5,969 nucleotides of DNA. Origin: Pseudooctadecabacter sp. GTDB taxonomy: Bacteria > Pseudomonadota > Alphaproteobacteria > Rhodobacterales > Rhodobacteraceae. The position numbers and the translations under genes were made by a program. Shown in pieces: positions 1 to 5,969 of the stretch. Every line of letters begins with the position of its first letter. Within the stretch, counting starts at the first letter, position 1. Below the pieces are notes generated by a model that worked only from the letters and a program-made list of their open reading frames with translations, did no database searches and was not told the origin of the DNA. The stretch lies in the NCBI GenBank assembly GCA_020628265.1, contig JAHDFG010000136.1:1-5969 (forward strand), given 5' to 3'.

Positions 1-8
1 TGTGCCAG

Positions 9-2123
9 TTGATGCCGGATTTGTTGATCGAAAGCTCGCGGTTGCGGTTCCTGCTGGAGGATCTGGATCAGGGCGTCTGGAACTTCGATGTCAGTTCCGG
101 CACGTTTCGTGTGACAGAAGCCTGGCGGCGCATGCGCGGCTTTGACGGATCGGTCGATGTCAATGCAACTGACGAGTACCTGTTTAGATATGTGCATGAG
201 GACGATCGTGATCGTCTGTCCGCGATGTTTTTCGGGCAGGTCGACGGCGCGTCGACCAATCTGCACGTCCAGTACCGTCATCGGGGTGAAGCGGGGGGGT
301 GGCGGTGGTTCTTGTGCCGCGCCAAGGTCGCGGCCTTTGATGCGCAGGGACGACCGTTGCAGATCGTGGGTCTCGACACCGACATCACGGTCCTCAAGCA
401 AGAGGAAGAAGAGCGTACGGTCGCAGCCAACAAGCTGCAGCTTGCGATTGACGCGGTTGGAATGGGGTTATGGGAGTTCGATTCCGCGACGTCCATGGTC
501 TATTGGGATGACCGGATGCTGACGCTTTACGGGGTAACGGATGGTCAGAACCTGCGTCCTGACAATCTTTGGGAAAAGCAATTGCACCCTGAAGACCGCG
601 AACGTGAAATCGCAAAGGCGGCAGCCGCGCTTGCTGCCAATACCGACTATCATTCCGACTACCGGATCGTGAAGCCCGACGGAGAAATCCGCCACATGCG
701 GTCGGCGGCGCGATTTGTGGCCGTTGCTGGGTCGGCCGGCAAGCTGATCGGGATCAACCTCGATATCACCGAGGATCGCGTGCGGGCAGAGGCGCTGGAA
801 GCGGCCCGCGCCAAGCTGGAGCATGACAGCACCCATGATGCTTTGACGGGGCTGGCCAACAGACGCCTGTTAGACGAAACGACCGCCGACATGCTGGCAG
901 GGCTGGGCAAAGATGACCAGTTTGCGGTTCTTCAGGTCGATCTTGATTACTTCAAACGGGTCAATGACACGCTTGGCCATGCGGCTGGTGATCAGGTGTT
1001 GGAACATGTCGCGGGTATTCTGAGCGCGGCCGTAGGGGACGCTGGTCTGGTGGCCCGCATTGGCGGGGACGAGTTCGTGGTCCTGTTGCCGCGCATGGGC
1101 GATCAGGCGGCCTTGGAAGATTTGTGTCAGGGCATCCTGCAGCAGGTGCAGGACCCGATGATCGTTCAGGGACAGAGGTGTCATTTCGGGATGAGCATTG
1201 GTTGTGCTGTGGGTCGCGGCGATATGGCGGACGCATCAGACATTTTCATCAATGCCGATGCAGCACTTTATGAGGCAAAATCTGCAGGGCGGCAGTGTTT
1301 TCGCATTCACAAACCCGGCACAAGATCCCAGCCTGTCGTCGAAGCGATTGCCCATTACGACCTGCGCCGTGCGATGGCCGAAGGCCAAATCTTGTGCCAT
1401 TACCAACCTCAGTTTGAGGCGCGTTCATTGGCGCTTATCGGGGCGGAGGCTCTTGTCCGCTGGTCCTGTCCGGAGCGCGGATTGTTGCAGCCGTCGGATT
1501 TCGTCGACATGGCGCGGATGACGGGTCTGGGGGCGGAGCTTGACGCCTATGTCCTTGATCGGGTGCTCGAACAGCAAACGGAATGGGCGAAGGCCGGATA
1601 TATCGTTCCGACCGTGGCGTTGAACCTGTCGCAGGAACGGCTGCTGCAACCGGATTTGCTGGATCAGGTCGCCAGCCGGCTGCGCCCGCATCACAGGATT
1701 TCGTTCGAATTGCTGGAAACCGCCTTTCTGGATGATCTGGCAGACCCTTTGCTTGAGCAACTGGAGGAGATCCGGAAGCTGGGTATCTGTCTGGAACTCG
1801 ATGATTTCGGGTCGGGGCACTCGTCCGTCGTGGCATTGCAGGCGATCCGGCCGGATCGGGTCAAGATTGATCGTATGCTGGTCGCGCCGCTGGACCGGAA
1901 CCCGAGGCAAATCCTGATCCTGCGCGCTTTGGCCGAGATTGCGTCGCTGGAAGGGTGCGGCGTGGTGGTCGAAGGGATCGAGACGCAAGCCCAACTGAGT
2001 GCCATCGCGGGGCTGGAGTGTGATGCGCTGCAAGGTTTTCTGCTGGGGCGCCCTCAGCCGGGGGCGGAGTTTGCGAATTTGATGCTGCGCCGGTTCGTGA
2101 CGAATGAAGGTCGTTCCGCCTGA
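9..2123 (+). CDS. PAS-PAS-GGDEF-EAL cyclic di-GMP signalling protein (5' end uncertain)
   Basis: Probable bifunctional c-di-GMP enzyme: GGDEF domains condense two GTP to c-di-GMP and EAL domains hydrolyse it to pGpG. Domains in order, numbered from the TTG at 9: PAS_3-like domain about 12-130, second PAS 140-258, a helical linker, GGDEF 277-436, EAL 448-690. The GGDEF signature (352-356) and upstream DLDYFK (311-316) are intact. EAL metal and catalytic residues are present: E480 of EALVRW, N539, E567, D598-D599 of DDFGSGHSS, K619 of KID, E655 and Q675. The inhibitory RxxD site that normally precedes GGDEF reads GDAG (343-346), so product inhibition there is unlikely. No signal peptide or membrane segment is seen, so the protein looks cytoplasmic, with PAS domains sensing an unknown ligand or partner. 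The start is uncertain: ATG at 12 follows the TTG, no Shine-Dalgarno is visible, and the frame stays open to base 3, so the true start may lie before the window. It converges on the peroxidase gene. Confidence 0.93.
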   Translation: MMPDLLIESSRLRFLLEDLDQGVWNFDVSSGTFRVTEAWRRMRGFDGSVDVNATDEYLFRYVHEDDRDRLSAMFFGQVDGASTNLHVQYRHRGEAGGWRWFLCRAKVAAFDAQGRPLQIVGLDTDITVLKQEEEERTVAANKLQLAIDAVGMGLWEFDSATSMVYWDDRMLTLYGVTDGQNLRPDNLWEKQLHPEDREREIAKAAAALAANTDYHSDYRIVKPDGEIRHMRSAARFVAVAGSAGKLIGINLDITEDRVRAEALEAARAKLEHDSTHDALTGLANRRLLDETTADMLAGLGKDDQFAVLQVDLDYFKRVNDTLGHAAGDQVLEHVAGILSAAVGDAGLVARIGGDEFVVLLPRMGDQAALEDLCQGILQQVQDPMIVQGQRCHFGMSIGCAVGRGDMADASDIFINADAALYEAKSAGRQCFRIHKPGTRSQPVVEAIAHYDLRRAMAEGQILCHYQPQFEARSLALIGAEALVRWSCPERGLLQPSDFVDMARMTGLGAELDAYVLDRVLEQQTEWAKAGYIVPTVALNLSQERLLQPDLLDQVASRLRPHHRISFELLETAFLDDLADPLLEQLEEIRKLGICLELDDFGSGHSSVVALQAIRPDRVKIDRMLVAPLDRNPRQILILRALAEIASLEGCGVVVEGIETQAQLSAIAGLECDALQGFLLGRPQPGAEFANLMLRRFVTNEGRSA

Positions 2124-2148
2124 GGGCTACGGTAATTGAGGCTGGATT

Positions 2149-4872
2149 TCAGCCATGTCCGAGGGGGCATTTCGTGGGGGCAGGGGTGATCGCTCGCGCC
2201 TCACGGAGGGTGATGACCGGACGGGCCGCCTCGGGGCGCAGATGCGGACAGCGCCATTCGGGGAAGAGCGTCAGGATTTCCTCCCGTGCGGCGTGATCCA
2301 GGGCGGACAACGCCTCGGCACCGGGGAAGAAGCTTTCTGACGGGATGCCTTCGGCCATGACGATCTGGTGGCTGTCGAATGCGATGTGAATATAGGTGAC
2401 GGTGCCGCCTTCAAGCCTGCGGATTGTGGTGTCATTGGTCAGGGCCTTGGCCGGCGCCAGCACCTCATCCGTGCCGCAATGCACCTCGACCCGCCAGCCA
2501 TCGAGCATCATGCGGTGTTGCGGAGAGACGAGGAGATCACGGTCGTTGTCCAACGCGCCTTTCGCGATGAAGATGGGGGCGAGGGGGCCAAAGGCCGGAA
2601 CGGTGGCGCGGCCAATCCATGCAATCGGCTGCAAACCTGCATCAAGGGTCCAGACACGGTCCCCGACGGACAGGGTTTCAATGGGCTGCTTGCCACGTTC
2701 TGTGATGATCAGGGTGCCGAGGGTAAAGCAGGTGATCCGTTCGATCGACTTGAAGTCGAAGCTTTCGCCCGTGTCGTTGCCGTCCTCGTCGAGGTAGAAC
2801 ACGGTCCCGCTGCTGGGGTCGGCGTCATATTCAACGCGGGCAGGGCCGTCGAGGTGAAGGGTGTCGAAGCCTTTGCCGCCATTGACAGATGCAATGTTCG
2901 CACCGCTTTCAACCGTGATGTGATCATGGCCGCGGCCGAGATTGACCGGCCCGTCCACGGTTGTCCGTGCCCCCAGCGATACGCTGTCATCGCCGCGTCC
3001 TGTGTAGAGCCCGCCTTCGATGGTGGCGCGGCCCGAAAGTGTGATCTCATCGGTGTTTTCGCCCAAGTGAACGTCACCGCCCACCCGTGCCATGTCCGAC
3101 AGGCTGACGGTGTCGGCACCGCTGTTGGTGCCAAGATTGCCTTCGATGTCTGCCGTGCCGGACAGGTGCACCGTGTCGTCACCGCGGCCTGTGTTGACAG
3201 ATCCCGTGATGATCCCGCTGCTGGCGATCAGCGTGTCGCTGCCTTGGCCGGTTTTCACATTCCCATCAATCGAGGTGCCGCCGGACAGGACCACAACGTC
3301 GTGTCCGGACCCGGTGTAGAGGCTGGTGGTCAGGGTCTTGCCGGCCAGTTCCACCAGATCCGCCCGCCATGAGGTGGCGACGTGATCGAGTTCGGTCAGG
3401 GTCCGGTCCACGGCAAGGAAGACATCGTCCTGCACCATGTCCACGTCCGAATTGCGGGTGATGATGCTGGCAAAAGTGCTGTCCATCACTGCCGCGATGA
3501 TGTCGGCGCCCAGATCAGGATCGAGTGCGCCGAAGGTGTCGTCGGCGGCGCGGGTGCGGCCGAACTGGTCCGCAATGATATGGGTAAAGAGGGGCCCCAT
3601 CTGGGTGCCACCAATCGCGTCTTCGGCCAAGCCGCCGACCCAAAGGTCGACCTGAAAAATGTCGTCATAGGCGGCGGCCAGTCGGGCTTGCGTGTCCGCG
3701 TCACTGGTGATGATTGAAAAGTCTTGGGGGTCCAGCGTGGCGGGGTCGATGTCCCCCAAAAGCTGGGCGCGCACGCTGATGTAGCCGTCCAGCCCGTGAT
3801 CCAGCCCACGGGCAAGGTTCAGCGCTGCCAGCGAAAAGCCGGACACGCCATCGGGGGTTTCCAGAAAGAAGTTCAGATCGTCAACGATCTGGGCGTCCAT
3901 CTCCTGCGCTGTGGCGCTGAGTTGACCGCGCAACAAGGCGTCGATCCCGTTTTCTTCGGCCACGGTGTGATTGAAGAACGCATCCATCAACCCAACTGAG
4001 CCTGCGTCAGTGCCGTCTTCGCCAATCTGGTCAATGGAGGACGACACCAGCGTGTGACCAAAGCGGAAGGCGGCGGTCGAGAATTCGACCGACATTTCGC
4101 CCGAGACGGTTGGGTCGTGGCCGGTGTCTTCCCCAACTGCGTCGCCCACAAGGTGGGGCAGCCATTCGTTGTAGGTTATCGACTGCAGCTCGTATTCGAC
4201 GATGGAGCGCGCGGCGTCATAAAGCTGCTGGTCGTCCCAGTCGGGATGCTCTTCGGCCAGCTTGTCTGCCCAATAATTGTGTTCGCGCACAAAGAGGGTG
4301 TGCAGCGACAACAGATTCGGGTTCTCGTTGGCGCGGATGTCGCCTGCCAGATAGACGGGATCGTCACCGTCGAGTTCGCCTGCCATAAAGCTGTCGGGAT
4401 CAGCATCAGGCAGCATGTCGGCGGCGGAGGTCGTATCCTCCTGCATCCGCAATTTGCCACCTTCGAAGCTGCGCAGGTCGTCGGCGCGAGCTTGGGTTGA
4501 TCCGTAGACCTGAGAGCCGTCGATTTGCCATGTCACGACATTGGTCGGGGCGATGGTTTCGCCGTCCTCGATCTCTTCGGCGACGGCGGAACGGGAGATA
4601 TCGTGCGGCATCCCGATCAGGTTCAACACACCTGCGTCGTGATCTTCGGGAGTCAGGACCAGATCATGGTCAAGGAACTGACCGAACGTGGTGAAAAGGG
4701 TGCTGAGGCCCGCGCTGTTCGGGGTATCCCCATCCTGATCGAACACGACCATGGACACGGTGACGGGATCGGCGCCGCCGGAATAGACCTCCGACACGCC
4801 GTCGTCGTACCGCGCATCCGTCAGACGCTCTTGCGCGCCCAGATTGGCGAGAAACGGGCAACTGTTTGCCAT
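2149..4872 (-). CDS. Animal-type haem peroxidase with RTX-like repeats and C-terminal Hint domain
   Basis: Member of the peroxidase-cyclooxygenase (myeloperoxidase, MPO) superfamily, which uses H2O2 to oxidise halides, metals or organics. Residues about 1-510 form the peroxidase. In GQFLDHD, Q65, D68, H69 and D70 match MPO Gln91, Asp94 (haem ester), distal His95 and Ca-ligand Asp96. T114, D118 and S120 match the calcium loop, R180 and E183 match Arg239 and the second haem ester Glu242, H273 in AFRFGHT is the proximal His, and N352 its partner. N184 replaces the MPO sulfonium Met. Residues 519-677 are eight Gly/Asp-rich repeats. Residues 715-850 are a Hint domain: nucleophile Cys715 (CFTLGT), SPQH with H786, then H829, D833 and H835, followed by a tail typical of Rhodobacteraceae Hint_2 proteins. 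The start is fixed by an in-frame TAG four codons upstream and a good ribosome binding site. There is no Sec or Tat signal; type I secretion is an inference. Similar repeat-bearing peroxidases in marine alphaproteobacteria are linked to Mn(II) oxidation; the substrate here is unknown. Confidence 0.93.
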   Translation of the reverse strand: MANSCPFLANLGAQERLTDARYDDGVSEVYSGGADPVTVSMVVFDQDGDTPNSAGLSTLFTTFGQFLDHDLVLTPEDHDAGVLNLIGMPHDISRSAVAEEIEDGETIAPTNVVTWQIDGSQVYGSTQARADDLRSFEGGKLRMQEDTTSAADMLPDADPDSFMAGELDGDDPVYLAGDIRANENPNLLSLHTLFVREHNYWADKLAEEHPDWDDQQLYDAARSIVEYELQSITYNEWLPHLVGDAVGEDTGHDPTVSGEMSVEFSTAAFRFGHTLVSSSIDQIGEDGTDAGSVGLMDAFFNHTVAEENGIDALLRGQLSATAQEMDAQIVDDLNFFLETPDGVSGFSLAALNLARGLDHGLDGYISVRAQLLGDIDPATLDPQDFSIITSDADTQARLAAAYDDIFQVDLWVGGLAEDAIGGTQMGPLFTHIIADQFGRTRAADDTFGALDPDLGADIIAAVMDSTFASIITRNSDVDMVQDDVFLAVDRTLTELDHVATSWRADLVELAGKTLTTSLYTGSGHDVVVLSGGTSIDGNVKTGQGSDTLIASSGIITGSVNTGRGDDTVHLSGTADIEGNLGTNSGADTVSLSDMARVGGDVHLGENTDEITLSGRATIEGGLYTGRGDDSVSLGARTTVDGPVNLGRGHDHITVESGANIASVNGGKGFDTLHLDGPARVEYDADPSSGTVFYLDEDGNDTGESFDFKSIERITCFTLGTLIITERGKQPIETLSVGDRVWTLDAGLQPIAWIGRATVPAFGPLAPIFIAKGALDNDRDLLVSPQHRMMLDGWRVEVHCGTDEVLAPAKALTNDTTIRRLEGGTVTYIHIAFDSHQIVMAEGIPSESFFPGAEALSALDHAAREEILTLFPEWRCPHLRPEAARPVITLREARAITPAPTKCPLGHG
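2842..3318 (-). repeat. Eight ~21-residue Gly/Asp repeats inside the peroxidase gene
   Basis: This codes for residues 519-677 of the peroxidase fusion. Each unit begins with a TGxGxDxVxL-like turn and strand, then a short segment ending in IxGxV. Units start near residues 520, 541, 561, 582, 603, 624, 645 and 665, a spacing of 20-21 residues (about 63 bases). Units 4 and 5 have degenerate turns (TNSGAD, LGENTD) and the last runs into a conventional GGKGFDTLHL. GxGxD turns are calcium-binding in RTX beta-rolls, but RTX units are nine residues; here a second, non-RTX half separates the turns. The DNA copies have diverged, so this is an old protein repeat and not a recent tandem duplication. Confidence 0.8.
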
Positions 4873-4876
4873 CGAA

Positions 4877-4883
4877 CACCTCT
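4877..4883 (-). promoter_or_regulatory. Ribosome binding site of the peroxidase gene
   Basis: Read on the minus strand this is AGAGGTG followed by TTCG and the ATG at 4872, giving a GAGG core six bases from the start codon. An in-frame TAG at 4882-4884 overlaps the site, so no longer N-terminus is possible. Together these settle the start and show that the mature protein has no cleavable signal peptide. Confidence 0.75.
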
Positions 4884-4885
4884 AC

Positions 4886-4903
4886 ACACCCCGTAACGGG
4901 TGT
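4886..4903. promoter_or_regulatory. 6-6-6 palindrome upstream of the peroxidase gene, candidate operator
   Basis: ACACCC and GGGTGT arms flank a 6-base centre (CGTAAC). Pairing extends outward, as CTACAC on the left and GTGTAG on the right, if a small bulge is allowed. The site ends three bases before the ribosome binding site. It could be a repressor operator or, in the mRNA, a hairpin that affects ribosome access. The arm sequence was not recognised as that of a named regulator. Confidence 0.4.
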
Positions 4904-4927
4904 AGAAGCGCGTAAGAAATATGGCAA
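4899..4927 (-). promoter_or_regulatory. Possible weak promoter of the peroxidase gene
   Basis: On the minus strand TTGCCA (4922-4927) is followed after 17 bases by TACACC (4899-4904). The -35 matches the TTG core that matters most in this group; the -10 is poor. The -10 would lie on one arm of the 4886-4903 palindrome, the arrangement expected of repressor control. The surrounding A+T-rich stretch (about 4914-4953) is also consistent with a promoter region. This is a pattern match only. Confidence 0.25.
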
Positions 4928-4995
4928 ATTTTAGCTAGGTTTAGCGTGAATTAGGGGGGCGGCCGAAGACAATGGACCCTCCAGATCGCCTCTGT

Positions 4996-5009
4996 TCACG
5001 AAACCGTGA
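4996..5009 (-). terminator. Small hairpin downstream of the M15 peptidase gene, weak terminator candidate
   Basis: TCACG and CGTGA form a 5-base stem around a 4-base loop, 14-27 bases past the stop codon of the peptidase gene. No T-tract follows in that direction, so it is not a canonical intrinsic terminator. It may protect a 3' end or be chance. Confidence 0.2.
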
Positions 5010-5022
5010 TGATCGGCTGTCC

Positions 5023-5592
5023 CTAGCTGCCCCAACTGCGAACCGGACCGCAATCCATGTGCACGAAGTTCGAGCCGGAGTAGCGGCCGACGCCGCCTGC
5101 GCGACATGCGGCAGCGGCACGCGCCATCTGGCTGACCGAACGGCCCTGCATCCGCAGATCGGCGGCCTGTCCTTGCAGGTGCAGCGAATTGCGCGCCACA
5201 CCGGAGGAGTTGGAGCGCAGCATCGCGTTCGTCTGTGGCGACCGGTAACCGGAGATCAGCGTGTAGGGCTGGTCACTGTCGAGCAGGTTCTGGGTTGCAG
5301 CGATGATGTCGATGGTGCGGCTGTCAATCTCGTGTGTCTGGCCATTCCGCCAGTCGCGGAAGAAGCGGTAAACCTCGGACATGGCGTCGCCGATGTACTG
5401 ACCTTCGATCCAGTAGATCGTGTCGATGCTTTCGCCGGTGCGTCCTGAATACATCTTGAGGCGGCGGATATCGCCACCGCCGCGCAGGAACCCTGCTGCA
5501 TTGGAGTAGGTGGGGGCGGCTGTGATTGCGGTTGCTGCAAATGCGCCTAGCAAACCACGCCGAGAAATGCTCGAAGCTGTCGTACTTGTCAT
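5023..5592 (-). CDS. Tat-exported DUF882 / M15-family zinc peptidase (YcbK/MepK-like)
   Basis: Likely a periplasmic murein endopeptidase. The E. coli relative YcbK (MepK) cleaves peptide cross-links in peptidoglycan; the same reaction here is inferred from family membership. The N-terminus is a twin-arginine signal: SRRGLL at residues 10-15, then an Ala-rich hydrophobic stretch, with cleavage probably near Ala33. The zinc site of the fold is visible: H138 and D145 in the SLHLQGQAAD block and H178 in FVHMD. The conserved SGYRSP block is at 114-119. At 189 residues it is close to the usual family length and looks complete. The ATG at 5592 is immediately preceded by an in-frame TAA, so the start is certain, although the ribosome binding site is weak (GGGACAG about 8 bases upstream). 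It lies 150 bases upstream of the peroxidase gene in the same direction and is divergent from the partial gene at 5938. Confidence 0.92.
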   Translation of the reverse strand: MTSTTASSISRRGLLGAFAATAITAAPTYSNAAGFLRGGGDIRRLKMYSGRTGESIDTIYWIEGQYIGDAMSEVYRFFRDWRNGQTHEIDSRTIDIIAATQNLLDSDQPYTLISGYRSPQTNAMLRSNSSGVARNSLHLQGQAADLRMQGRSVSQMARAAAACRAGGVGRYSGSNFVHMDCGPVRSWGS

Positions 5593-5937
5593 TTAAACGC
5601 TGTCCCGTCGCTTACCTGTATGTCCGCGTTTTCGCGAACGTTTTGCTATCTTGTCCCCAGATGCACAGACCGTATGCCACAGATCGAATCGTGGACCAAG
5701 CCCTTTGGTCGCGCGATTGCTGCGACAAGGGGGAAATCGGCGAAAATCTGCGCAATTTATGCTTAAGCGGGAACTGTTGCATTTCCGTCAAAGGAATTGC
5801 GGCGCCAGGACGTCAGGGTGAAACCAATTCCACCCTTGACGGGTTTGTGAATAGACTGCGCGAAAATGCTGCTGATTCATGGTTTTGGTTAAATGTGTTC
5901 GGGCGCGCGTTGCGTGATCCGGCGGGGGAACGAGAAG
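5593..5937. other. Divergent intergenic region, 345 bases
   Basis: This separates the minus-strand peptidase gene from the plus-strand partial gene. It is less GC-rich than most of the coding sequence (two 60-base lines counted give 32 and 28 G+C, against 41 in a peroxidase line). A possible peptidase promoter on the minus strand is TTGGTC (5694-5699), 17 bases, CATACG (5671-5676), a weak match. On the plus strand TTGACG (5836-5841) resembles a -35, but no good -10 lies at the right distance. Other structure: TTCGCGAA (5631-5638) flanked by two CGTTTT copies, and the perfect palindrome GCTTAAGC (5761-5768). No tRNA or riboswitch was recognised. One plus-strand frame stays open from the ATG at 5661 to the window edge but lacks the codon bias of the real genes. 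Confidence 0.6.
5924..5937 (+). promoter_or_regulatory. Ribosome binding site for the partial gene at 5938
   Basis: GGGGGAA (5924-5930) and a purine-rich GAGAAG lead directly into the ATG at 5938, with seven bases between the G-run motif and the start. An alternative in-frame ATG at 5893 directly follows a TAA at 5890-5892 and has no comparable upstream site, so 5938 is preferred. Confidence 0.5.
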
Positions 5938-5969
5938 ATGACGATTTCAAAGACGATGCCGCGCTTTTT
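5938..5969 (+). CDS. Start of an unidentified gene, truncated by the window edge
   Basis: Only about ten codons are visible, reading MTISKTMPRF, basic and with no stop. The purine-rich ribosome binding site and the position opposite a divergent gene support a real start. A basic N-terminus would suit a signal peptide, but no hydrophobic segment falls inside the window. In enterobacteria the YcbK gene neighbours an L,D-transpeptidase gene (ycbB/ldtD), so a cell-wall enzyme is a reasonable guess from context only. A competing open frame (from 5661) overlaps it. Confidence 0.5.
   Translation, partial: MTISKTMPRF

Noticed and set aside
1425..2033. 202-codon open frame on the minus strand
   Set aside because: It is antisense to the EAL domain, which carries all catalytic motifs. 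No ribosome binding site or domain was seen.
2140..2154. GGCTG-GATTT-CAGCC hairpin at the convergent gene ends, possible bidirectional terminator
   Set aside because: The stem is only five base pairs, no T-tract follows on either strand, and it overlaps the last codons of the peroxidase gene. Likely chance.
2368..3372. 334-codon open frame on the plus strand
   Set aside because: It lies wholly antisense to the peroxidase gene, whose residues align with known active-site motifs and whose repeats occupy this stretch. Long antisense frames are common opposite GC-rich genes, and its translation shows no recognisable domain.
4972..5448. 158-codon open frame on the plus strand
   Set aside because: It overlaps the M15 peptidase gene antisense; the peptidase has a Tat signal and zinc motifs, this frame has none.
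5627..5644. CGTTTT-CGCGAA-CGTTTT as a regulator site
   Set aside because: The arms are direct, not inverted, and match no binding motif I know. It was noted in the intergenic entry only.
5593..5937. CtrA (TTAA-N7-TTAA) or LexA (GTTC/GAAC-N7) boxes
   Set aside because: Single TTAA and GAAC half-sites occur (5593, 5763, 5889; 5636, 5928) but none has a partner at the required spacing.

Overview
The window carries two complete protein genes, one nearly complete gene whose 5' end lies at or before the left edge, and the probable first codons of a fourth gene at the right edge. No RNA gene, transposon, CRISPR array or phage feature was found. The protein families point to a marine alphaproteobacterium of the Rhodobacterales (Roseobacter group): a Rhodobacteraceae-type Hint domain with its usual C-terminal tail, an animal-type haem peroxidase fused to glycine/aspartate-rich repeats, and a Tat-exported DUF882/YcbK protein. 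Moderately high G+C genes fit this. The assignment is inferred from families, not from a marker gene.

Layout. Positions 9-2123 (+) encode a PAS-PAS-GGDEF-EAL protein that would make and/or degrade cyclic di-GMP; the reading frame is still open at the left edge. It converges, with a 25-base gap, on a 907-residue gene at 2149-4872 (-). That protein has three parts: a myeloperoxidase-type haem peroxidase (about residues 1-510) with every haem-contacting residue I could check, an array of eight roughly 21-residue repeats (519-677), and a Hint autoprocessing domain beginning at Cys715. A 150-base gap follows, holding a clear ribosome binding site and a 6-6-6 palindrome. Next, at 5023-5592 (-), is a 189-residue Tat-signal zinc peptidase of the M15/DUF882 family, probably a murein endopeptidase. 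From 5593 to 5937 is a less GC-rich divergent intergenic region, and a good ribosome binding site precedes an ATG at 5938 (+) that runs off the window.

How they may work together. The two minus-strand genes point the same way but are separated by 150 bases with regulatory-looking sequence, so they are probably separate transcripts. The peroxidase has no Sec or Tat signal. Its repeats resemble RTX proteins, so export by a type I system encoded elsewhere is the simplest guess. A surface or extracellular peroxidase next to a c-di-GMP enzyme suggests a surface or biofilm theme, but nothing in the sequence ties them functionally.

The most interesting object is the peroxidase-repeat-Hint fusion: a probable covalent-haem oxidase whose C-terminal module may cleave itself.
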